From contig NZ_CALLYO010000227.1 of assembly GCF_937858865.1 (NCBI RefSeq), positions 1 to 12,867 of the forward strand: a stretch of 12,867 bases of DNA, written 5' to 3'. Below the pieces are notes generated by a model, which was given only the letters and a program-made list of their open reading frames with translations, did no database searches and had not been told where the DNA came from. Made by a program: the position numbers and the translations under genes. Shown piece by piece: positions 6,399 to 12,194 of the stretch. This DNA comes from an uncultured Amaricoccus sp. Its GTDB lineage: Bacteria > Pseudomonadota > Alphaproteobacteria > Rhodobacterales > Rhodobacteraceae. Position 1 is the stretch's first letter; each line of letters starts with the position of its first letter.

Positions 6399-6881
6399 TC
6401 AGTGCGTGAGGGTGATCGAGAGTTCGGTGAGCGCCCGCTGGTCGCGCGCGCTCAGCCGCTCGATCCCGAGCGTCGCCTGGTGCAGCCGCGCCAGCAGGCT
6501 CTCGAGTTCCTCCAGCTCCTCGTCGGTATAATCGCGATCCGCGCGAGCGAAGGCGGCAATGGTCCGGGACTCCGAGAGGACGAGCGCGATCCCCGCGCCG
6601 TTCATGAGCCCGTAGTCCTTCGCCTGCTCGAAGACGCCTGCCTCGTCGATCGAGGCGAGATCGCTCCAGCGCAGCCGGCCGACGTTCTGCAGGCCCCAGC
6701 GCACCACCGGGTCGTGCATGACGAGCCCGGCCTCCGAATAGTGCTCCATCCAGGGCTTGGCGTAGGTCTGGAAGAGATAGGTCGGGCGGGTGAAGCGGAC
6801 GTGCAGGGCGATCGCGAAGCCGGCGGGGCTCCGCTGGTCGAGCTCATGGAGAAGCGCGGCGATGCTCTCTTTCCGGCTCAC
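6399..6881 (-). CDS. LuxR-type autoinducer-binding protein lacking the HTH domain
   Basis: This is a quorum-sensing receptor domain without a DNA-binding domain. The autoinducer-binding fold covers residues 19-135. The ligand-pocket residues of TraR-type receptors align as Trp44, Tyr48, Asp57 and Trp72 (PWMEHYSEAGLVMHDPVV...LRW), with the TraR spacing of +4, +13 and +28. After HQA the protein continues with ERLSARDQRALTELSITLTH. This resembles the first helix of a GerE domain (LTxREREVL), and the protein then stops. The next bases, read in all three minus frames, give no HTH remnant. The length is 160 instead of the usual 200-240. It is a clear paralogue of the divergent LuxR at 7004-7612. 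The start is GTG at 6881; the frame is closed by TAA three codons further up, and the ribosome-binding site is weak (GGAT). Like the truncated TrlR of Agrobacterium it might form inactive heterodimers, which is inference. Confidence 0.85.
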   Translation of the reverse strand: MSRKESIAALLHELDQRSPAGFAIALHVRFTRPTYLFQTYAKPWMEHYSEAGLVMHDPVVRWGLQNVGRLRWSDLASIDEAGVFEQAKDYGLMNGAGIALVLSESRTIAAFARADRDYTDEELEELESLLARLHQATLGIERLSARDQRALTELSITLTH

Positions 6882-6892
6882 TTTTGTTTATC

Positions 6893-6909
6893 CGCACAAC
6901 GGTTGCGCG
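6893..6909. promoter_or_regulatory. 17-bp dyad between the two divergent luxR-type genes
   Basis: CGCACAAC-G-GTTGCGCG pairs at 7 of 8 positions around a central base. It lies 12 bases before the GTG of the receptor-only gene and 95 bases before the luxR ATG. It could be an operator controlling the divergent pair. It overlaps a weak plus-strand promoter guess (TTGCGC 6903-6908, CATAAC 6925-6930, 16-base spacer). Confidence 0.35.
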
Positions 6910-7003
6910 AATCACGACAACCACCATAACCTCGACGCCAAACGCAAGGTATGTGCTGGGCAACCTCCATGGAAGACTGTTTTAGCGGTACGTCGAGCCA
7001 CAA

Positions 7004-7612
7004 ATGAATCGGTTGATAGATCCGGACATGCTCGACAGGCTCGCGCCGGCGGGCTTCTATGTCGCCATCCGCGTCGGGTTCGCCTTCCCGATGGTCGAAC
7101 ACAACCACCTGCCGGCGGGGTGGATACGCGAATACGGGGCGAGCGGCTTCATCGTCCACGACCCCGCCATGGCCTGGGTCTACCGGAATTCCGGCGTCAC
7201 GCGCTGCAGCACGCTCGGGATCGAGGATGCGCAGGGCGTCCTCGAGCTGGCGAAGAACTACGGGCTGAACTTCGGCGCCGTCTCGAGCTACCTCGACAGC
7301 TGCAGCGGCGGCCAGCGCACGTTCGGCTTCTTCTTCCGCTCCGATCGCGAGTATGAGGAAGGCGAGCTGGAGATTCTGCACGCATCGCTCATCAATGCCC
7401 ATCAGGCATATGCGCGGCCGACCAAGCTAACGGCGGCAGAACTGGAAACCCTGAGCTTGGTCAAGAATGGCCTCCTCATGAAAGAGATTGCATCTCTTCT
7501 TGGGATATCCGAAAGTGCTATTAAGCAGCGCCTGAAGAATGCCCGCCTGAAGTTGAACGCCAAGACCGGGCCGCAGGCTGCCGCAACGGCGACAATGCTG
7601 GGCATGATCTGA
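7004..7612 (+). CDS. LuxR-family quorum-sensing transcriptional regulator
   Basis: This is an acyl-homoserine-lactone-responsive regulator, probably the cognate receptor for the adjacent synthase. The autoinducer-binding domain spans 15-135, with Trp40, Tyr44 and Asp53 at the TraR ligand positions (GWIREYGASGFIVHDP). The next conserved Trp is replaced by Cys68 (VTRCST). The GerE-type helix-turn-helix is complete (142-200): KLTAAELETLSLV, then MKEIASLLGISESAIKQRLKNARLKLNAKT and QAAATA. The length of 202 is short because the N-terminal helix is reduced. No earlier start is available: TAG at 6983-6985 closes the frame and no ATG, GTG or TTG follows before 7004. The ribosome-binding site is poor. 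The HTH-coding part (about 7420-7560) is visibly less GC-rich than the receptor part, which may mark a mosaic origin. The gene is followed after 117 bases by luxI. Confidence 0.92.
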   Translation: MNRLIDPDMLDRLAPAGFYVAIRVGFAFPMVEHNHLPAGWIREYGASGFIVHDPAMAWVYRNSGVTRCSTLGIEDAQGVLELAKNYGLNFGAVSSYLDSCSGGQRTFGFFFRSDREYEEGELEILHASLINAHQAYARPTKLTAAELETLSLVKNGLLMKEIASLLGISESAIKQRLKNARLKLNAKTGPQAAATATMLGMI

Positions 7613-7641
7613 CTTTTTACTTGGCGTGTTCGCGACCGGAG

Positions 7642-7659
7642 CAGTGCTTGCAAGCCCTG
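7642..7659. promoter_or_regulatory. tra/lux-box-like dyad upstream of luxI
   Basis: CAGTGCTTGCAAGCCCTG is an 18-bp dyad with 8 of 9 pairs matching, around a perfect GCTTGCAAGC core. Its length equals the TraR tra box, and the half-site GTGC (7644-7647) falls at the same position as in that box; the right half keeps GC-C. It is centred 79 bases before the luxI ATG, upstream of an A/T-rich stretch (TATAAC, TATTAA at 7663-7677) that could hold the -10. It is the likely binding site for the LuxR encoded just upstream, giving positive feedback. Binding is inferred. Confidence 0.5.
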
Positions 7660-7729
7660 TCGTATAACGAGTATTAACAAGCAGCCGCTCGCCGGAATAC
7701 GCTCCGCTCTCCACCTCGGAGAGTGACTC

Positions 7730-8335
7730 ATGCATACCATCACGTTCGATTTCCTTGGCCAGCACCGCCACGGGTCGGCCTTTCACGAGTATCTGCGACT
7801 GCGGAAGCGCTTCTTCGTCGACGAGCTCAACTGGGACATTCCGCACAACGACGACGTGGAAATGGACCAGTACGACAACCCCTGCGCCCATTACTCGCTC
7901 GTACTGCGCAACGGGCGCGTGGTGGGCGGCGCGCGAATCATGCCGACGACGTCGACCTGGGGGCGCCATACCTACATGCTCCGCGACGCCCTGCGCGGCG
8001 ACATCGAAGCGATTCCCGCCGAGGTGATTCCCGAGGAGTACGCCTCGAAGGAGGTCTGGGAATGTACGCGGCTCGTCGTCTCCGACCTGCTCAACTCGCA
8101 AAGCGATCGTGCGAACTGTCTTATGCTGATCGTGGAGGGGCTGATCGACATCGCCAACCGCAACGGCGGCATCGAGCTCGTGACGCTGACCCGTCCGGCG
8201 CTCGTGCGTGCCCTGCGGCAGCTCGGCTTCGCCGCCAGCCGCATCGGCAAGCCGTATCGCAACGGCGACGACGGCCGCGAGTATGCCGTGCTGCACATGC
8301 CCGCCATGTCGGCCTACCAGATCGCCGCGGAATAG
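7730..8335 (+). CDS. luxI: Acyl-homoserine-lactone synthase (LuxI family)
   Basis: This enzyme makes the AHL signal from S-adenosylmethionine and an acyl-ACP (or acyl-CoA). All hallmark LuxI residues are visible: Arg25, Phe29 and Trp35 in LRKRFFVDELNW; Asp46 and Asp49 in MDQYDN; Arg69 in GGARIMPTT; and Glu111 and Arg114 in WECTRLVV. The length of 201 is standard. The DQYDN variant and overall pattern are typical of alphaproteobacterial synthases. The ATG has GGAG eight to eleven bases upstream. It lies 117 bases after luxR in the same direction, with a tra-box-like dyad between them, so it probably has its own LuxR-controlled promoter. The acyl-chain length cannot be read with confidence from the sequence. 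The symbol is used as the family name; the lineage-specific gene name is unknown. Confidence 0.95.
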   Translation: MHTITFDFLGQHRHGSAFHEYLRLRKRFFVDELNWDIPHNDDVEMDQYDNPCAHYSLVLRNGRVVGGARIMPTTSTWGRHTYMLRDALRGDIEAIPAEVIPEEYASKEVWECTRLVVSDLLNSQSDRANCLMLIVEGLIDIANRNGGIELVTLTRPALVRALRQLGFAASRIGKPYRNGDDGREYAVLHMPAMSAYQIAAE

Positions 8336-8351
8336 CCGTCAATGGGGCCGA

Positions 8352-8381
8352 ACCTGTACTTTTGGACAGCTACAATTGTAG
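8352..8381. promoter_or_regulatory. lux-box-like site plus 12-bp palindrome before the XRE gene
   Basis: ACCTGTACTTTTGGACAGCT (8352-8371) has the CTG-N10-CAG layout of the classical lux box. Its left half ACCTGTA is identical to the Vibrio fischeri box. The right half is weaker, and 6 of 10 positions pair. It abuts a perfect 12-bp palindrome CTACAATTGTAG (8370-8381), which contains the -10-like hexamer TACAAT (8371-8376). The region lies 66-95 bases before the XRE start and may serve LuxR control, XRE autoregulation, or both. Function is inferred. Confidence 0.4.
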
Positions 8382-8446
8382 AGCTCCGCTTTCGCGCGGA
8401 TCCCGGCTAGGACAACGAGGGGTGGAACAGCCAGCCAGAAAAAGAA

Positions 8447-8911
8447 ATGAAGGTTATGTCGGCGAACGAAGTTGACGTGCACGTCGGGCAGCGGACAAGG
8501 CACTTGCGCGAGACGCTCGGGATCAGCCAGGGGACGCTCGGGCGCCACCTCGGCCTGACCTTCAGCCAGGTGCAGAAGTACGAGAAGGGGACCAACCGCA
8601 TCGGAGCCGGCCGTCTGTTCAAGATCGCCGAGTTCCTCGATGTGCCAGTGCAGTATTTCTTCGAGGGCCTCGGCGAGAGCGGGGAAGCTCCGGGGGAGCG
8701 CAGCCAGCTCTCCGGCGAGCGCAGCTCCGAGCTGGCGGCGCTCACCGACGCCTTCCGGTCGATCAGCGACCCGGACACGCGCCGGTCGGTCGTCGCGCTC
8801 GTCTGCTCGCTGGCCGCGGCCGGCCCGGAGGCGTCGCCGCCGCCCTCGCGCAGCGCGCCGCGTGCGCCGCGCCGCGACAACGGCGTGGCGAACGACACCC
8901 GATTGCGCTGA
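8447..8911 (+). CDS. XRE/Cro-CI family helix-turn-helix regulator
   Basis: This is a DNA-binding regulator of the short XRE type abundant in alphaproteobacteria. The HTH covers about residues 12-70: VGQRTRHLRETLGISQGTLG, then HLGLTFSQVQKYEKGTNRIGAGRLFKIAEFLDVPVQYFF. The 'LTFSQVQKYEKGTNRIGA' recognition-helix segment is near-invariant in the class. A second helix, LTDAFRSISDPDTRRSVVALVCSLA (99-123), is also typical and is often a dimerisation element. The last 30 residues are a Pro/Ser/Arg-rich tail with no recognisable domain. The length of 154 is normal. The start could be 8447 or the ATG nine bases later; the ribosome-binding site is a poor A-rich stretch either way. A lux-box-like site and a palindrome lie upstream, so it may belong to the quorum regulon. 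Its targets are unknown. Confidence 0.9.
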   Translation: MKVMSANEVDVHVGQRTRHLRETLGISQGTLGRHLGLTFSQVQKYEKGTNRIGAGRLFKIAEFLDVPVQYFFEGLGESGEAPGERSQLSGERSSELAALTDAFRSISDPDTRRSVVALVCSLAAAGPEASPPPSRSAPRAPRRDNGVANDTRLR

Positions 8912-8920
8912 GGTTGGGAG

Positions 8921-8958
8921 CCCCGGCGGCCAGAGGGGACACCGGGGGGCCGCCGGGG
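8921..8958. terminator. Strong hairpin between convergent XRE and polA genes
   Basis: CCCCGGCGGCC (8921-8931) and GGCCGCCGGGG (8948-8958) form a perfect 11-bp GC stem with a 16-base loop, 10 bases after the XRE stop. There is no T-run, so it is not a classical intrinsic terminator. Its place between convergent genes suggests a transcript end or stabilising structure for either. Confidence 0.45.
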
Positions 8959-9059
8959 AAGGGGATCGAGGCGCGCCGCCGGGAGCGCCATGCGCCTTCG
9001 TCAGCCCTGGGACGTAGCCGTGCCTTGATGCGGGGGCAGGACGGGAACCACGCCCCGGG

Positions 9060-11870
9060 TCAGTGAGCCGCCGCCCAGGTCGCCCCGTGCCCCGCGTCCA
9101 CGACCAGCGGCACGTCGAGCGCGACGGCCGGCATCGCCGCCGCCTCCATCACCCGCCGCACGGCGTCGATCACGGCATCCACCGCGCTCTCCTCCACCTC
9201 GAAGAGCAGCTCGTCGTGCACCTGCAGCAGCATCCGCGCCGGCAGCCCGCGCGTTGCCTCGGGCACGCGGACCATGGCGCGGCGGATGATGTCGGCCGCC
9301 GACCCCTGGATCGGCGCATTGATCGCCGCACGACTGGCGAAGCCGGCGTGCGGCCCGCGGGCGTTGATCTCCGGGGTGTGGATCCGCCGGCCGAAGAGGG
9401 TTTCCACATGGCCGTGCTCCTTGGCGAAGGCCACGGTGCGGTCCATGTATTCGCGGATGCCGGGGAAGCGCACGAAGTAGGTATCGATGAACCGCTGGGC
9501 ATCGGCGCGCGGGATGCGCAGGTTGTTGGCGAGGCCGAAGGCCGAGATGCCGTAGATCACGCCGAAGTTGATCGCCTTCGCCTGCCGGCGGATCGTCGCC
9601 GGCATCCCCTCGACCGGGACGCCGAACATCTGCGAGGCGGTCAGCGCGTGAATGTCGATCCCGTCGTGGAACGCCTGCTTCAGTGTGTCGATTCCGGCGA
9701 TATGCGCGAGGATCCGGAGCTCGATCTGGGAATAGTCGAGGCTGACCAGCACGTTTCCCGGCTCCGCCACGAAGGCCTCGCGGATCCGCCGCCCCTCCTC
9801 GGTCCGCACGGGGATGTTCTGCAGGTTCGGCTCGGTCGAGGCGAGCCGCCCGGTCGCCGCCCCGGCGATCAGGTAGGAGGTATGCACCCGCCCCGTCTCG
9901 GGATTGATCGCGTCCTGCAGCGTGTCGGTATAGGTCGACTTCAGCTTCGAGAGCATCCGCCAGTCGAGCATCCGCGCCGGCAGGTCGTGCCCCTGGGCGG
10001 CCAGCTCCTCCAGCACGTCGGCGCCGGTCGTATAGGCCCCGGTCTTGCCCTTCCGCCCGCCGGCCAGCCCCATGCTGTCGAAGAGCACCTCCCCGAGCTG
10101 CTTCGGGCTGCCGAGGTTGAAGCGCTGGCCGGCGAGCCCGTAGATCTCCTCCTCGAGCGCCGCCATGCGCTGGGCGAAATCGCCCGAGAGCCGCGACAGC
10201 GCCTGCCGGTCGACCCGGATCCCGTGCCGCTCCATCTCGCCGAGGACCGGCACCAGCGGCCGCTCCATGGTCTCGTAGACCCGCGTCACCCGCGCGAAGG
10301 GCAGCCGCGGCCGCAGCGTCTCGCGCAGCCGCCAGGCGACCTCCGCCTGCTCGCCGGCGTAGCGGGCCGCCTCCTCCGGCGAGAGCTGGGCGAAGGTCCG
10401 CGCCGACTTGCCGCCGCCGGTCAGCGCCTTGAGCTGGACCGGCTGATGGTTGAGGTAGGCGTCGGCGAGATAGTCGATCCCGTGCCCGTGCAGCCCGGCG
10501 TGCAGCGCGTAGGAGAGGAGCATGGTATCCTCGATCGGCGCGAGCCGGACCCCGAGCCGGCCGAAGAGCTTCACCGTCGCCTTCACATTCTGGCCGATCT
10601 TCAGGACGGCGGCGTCCTCCAGCACCGGCTTCAGGACAGCGAGCGCCGCTTCAAGCGGCACCTGGCCCTCGACCGGCTCGTCGAAGAGCCCGCCCTGGCC
10701 CTGCACGTGGGCGACGGGCAGATAGGCCGCCTCGCCCGGCCCGATGGCGAGTGCCATGCCGACCAGCGTCGAGCGCATCTCGTCGGCGACGGAGGTCCCG
10801 ATCTCGATCGCCACCGCCCCGCGGTTGGCGATCCTCGCGGCGAAGGCGGCCAGCGCCTCCGCATCGCGCAAGAGGACGTATTTCGCCGTATCGATCGGGG
10901 CGACCGGCTCCGGCTCGTGCGCGGCGGCGGTGGCGGGCCCCTGCCGCGCCTCGGCCACCGGCTCGATCACCGGCGGCGCCACCCCGAGCTTCGCCGCCAC
11001 CCGGTTCGAGAGGCCGCGGAACTCCATCTCGGCGAGCCAGGGCAGCAGCGCCTCCGGGTCGGGATCGCGCACCTCGAGCGCCTCGAGCGGCTCCTCGAGC
11101 GGCACGTCGCGGCGGAGCGTCACCAGATCGCGCGAGATGCGGATGCGGTCGGCATGCTCGATCAGCACCTCGCGCCGCTTCGGCTGCCTGATCTCCCCCG
11201 CCCGGGCCAGCAGCGTCTCGAGATCGCCGAACTCGCCGATCAGCTGGGCGGCCGTCTTGACGCCGATGCCCGGCGCCCCCGGCACGTTGTCGATGGAATC
11301 GCCGGCCAGCGCCTGCACGTCGATCACCCGCTCCGGACCGACGCCGAACTTCTCGAGGACCTCGTCCCGGCCGATCGGCTTGTTCTTCAGCGTGTCGAAC
11401 ATGACGATGCCGGGGGCGACCAGCTGCATCAGGTCCTTGTCGGCGGAGATGATGGTGACCCGACCCCCGGCTGCCACCGCCTGCGTGGCATAGGTCGCGA
11501 TGATGTCGTCCGCCTCGAAGCCCGCCATCTCGATGCAGGGCAGATTGAAGGCGCGGGTCGCATCGCGGATCAGCCGGAACTGCGGCACCAGGTCGTCGGG
11601 CGCCGGCGGGCGGTTCTGCTTGTAGTCGGGGAAGAGCGCGTTGCGGAAGGTCACCTCGGACTTGTCGAAGATGACGGCGACATGGGTCGGCGCGTCCGCC
11701 CCCTTGGTCTCCTGCAGCATCTTCCAGACCATGTTGGAGAAGCCCGCCACCGCCCCGATCGGCAGGCCGTCGGACTTGCGGGTCAGCGGCGGCAGCGCGT
11801 GGTAGGCGCGGAAGATGAAGCCCGAGCCGTCGATCAGGTGCAGGTGGCTGCCCTTGCCGAACTCCGCCAT
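9060..11870 (-). CDS. polA: DNA polymerase I, with degenerate 3'-5' exonuclease site
   Basis: This enzyme fills gaps and removes RNA primers in repair and Okazaki maturation. The 936 residues match the usual length. The N-terminal 5'-nuclease (1-300) looks intact: LIDGSGFIFRAYHALPPL (12-29), EADDIIATYA (119-128), ISADKDLMQLV (141-151) and DSIDNVPGAPGIGVKTA (191-207). The polymerase domain has motif A LDYSQIELR (Asp712), motif B RRQAKAINFGVIYG (Arg761, Lys765, Phe769, Tyr773) and motif C QVHDELLFE (Asp886, Glu887). The middle 3'-5' exonuclease domain is present, but all four acidic catalytic positions are changed. The Exo I DTE motif is Glu356-Ile-Gly358, the Exo II Asp is Thr432 (GQNVKAT), and the Exo III YxxxD is Tyr504...Gln508. 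Proofreading is therefore probably absent, as in Taq. The ATG at 11870 shares its A with the TGA of the zf-CHCC gene (TGATG), so the longer open frame upstream is not needed. Confidence 0.96.
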   Translation of the reverse strand: MAEFGKGSHLHLIDGSGFIFRAYHALPPLTRKSDGLPIGAVAGFSNMVWKMLQETKGADAPTHVAVIFDKSEVTFRNALFPDYKQNRPPAPDDLVPQFRLIRDATRAFNLPCIEMAGFEADDIIATYATQAVAAGGRVTIISADKDLMQLVAPGIVMFDTLKNKPIGRDEVLEKFGVGPERVIDVQALAGDSIDNVPGAPGIGVKTAAQLIGEFGDLETLLARAGEIRQPKRREVLIEHADRIRISRDLVTLRRDVPLEEPLEALEVRDPDPEALLPWLAEMEFRGLSNRVAAKLGVAPPVIEPVAEARQGPATAAAHEPEPVAPIDTAKYVLLRDAEALAAFAARIANRGAVAIEIGTSVADEMRSTLVGMALAIGPGEAAYLPVAHVQGQGGLFDEPVEGQVPLEAALAVLKPVLEDAAVLKIGQNVKATVKLFGRLGVRLAPIEDTMLLSYALHAGLHGHGIDYLADAYLNHQPVQLKALTGGGKSARTFAQLSPEEAARYAGEQAEVAWRLRETLRPRLPFARVTRVYETMERPLVPVLGEMERHGIRVDRQALSRLSGDFAQRMAALEEEIYGLAGQRFNLGSPKQLGEVLFDSMGLAGGRKGKTGAYTTGADVLEELAAQGHDLPARMLDWRMLSKLKSTYTDTLQDAINPETGRVHTSYLIAGAATGRLASTEPNLQNIPVRTEEGRRIREAFVAEPGNVLVSLDYSQIELRILAHIAGIDTLKQAFHDGIDIHALTASQMFGVPVEGMPATIRRQAKAINFGVIYGISAFGLANNLRIPRADAQRFIDTYFVRFPGIREYMDRTVAFAKEHGHVETLFGRRIHTPEINARGPHAGFASRAAINAPIQGSAADIIRRAMVRVPEATRGLPARMLLQVHDELLFEVEESAVDAVIDAVRRVMEAAAMPAVALDVPLVVDAGHGATWAAAH

Positions 11871-12055
11871 CAATGGCCCGAGGGGGCGGCGCCCGGCTTC
11901 AGCACGTAGCGGCGGTCGCAGTAGCCGCACTCGACCCAGCCCTTCTTCGGGTCGATCCGCAGCCACACCCGCGGATGCCCGCCGGCGCCGCCGCTGCCGT
12001 CGCAGGCGACGGGGCTCGAGGTCACTTCGACGACTTCCGGTTCTGGCGCGGGCAT
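11870..12055 (-). CDS. zf-CHCC zinc-finger domain protein (61 aa)
   Basis: This is a small zinc-binding protein of the zf-CHCC family, related to the C-terminal domain of mitochondrial complex I subunit NDUFS6. The Zn ligands are visible as Cys18, His27, Cys43 and Cys46, in VACDGSGGAGGHPRVWLRID and GWVECGYCDRRYVL. The N-terminus is a short acidic/proline stretch. The length of 61 is typical. The ATG at 12055 has GGAG about nine bases upstream. The frame stays open to 12196, but that part has no family resemblance and would run over the divergent gene's start. The stop overlaps the polA start by one base, so the two genes form an operon with likely translational coupling. The role in bacteria is poorly defined. 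Nothing here ties it to polymerase activity beyond co-transcription. Confidence 0.88.
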   Translation of the reverse strand: MPAPEPEVVEVTSSPVACDGSGGAGGHPRVWLRIDPKKGWVECGYCDRRYVLKPGAAPSGH

Positions 12056-12194
12056 CGGGACCGACTCCGTTGACGGGCTGCGCCCCTGATTAGCCCGCAT
12101 GCCGCCCGGGGGGCAAGCCGGCGTGATCCATTGCGCCGCGCCTCTGGCAAATCGCCGCGGCAGGCCATAGGTCGGGGACGACAAGGAGGGACCC

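Noticed and set aside
4495..6531. Plus-strand frame of 678 codons across the sugar operon and GH25 gene
   Set aside because: It is antisense to two confirmed genes, then out of frame through GH25, and has no recognisable domains.
9000..9059. GC-rich inverted repeat (GGGGC/GCCCC) just after the polA stop
   Set aside because: The stem is only about 5 bp with a long loop and no T-run, too weak to call a terminator.
9063..11909. Very long plus-strand open frame opposite polA
   Set aside because: It mirrors the GC-rich codons of polA in the complementary frame, is rich in Arg, His and Asp-Pro low complexity, and has no family motifs or ribosome-binding site.
11871..11966. N-terminal extension of PolA by 32 residues
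   Set aside because: The extension reads through the zf-CHCC gene in another frame. The ATG at 11870 is coupled to that gene's stop and gives the normal PolA N-terminus.
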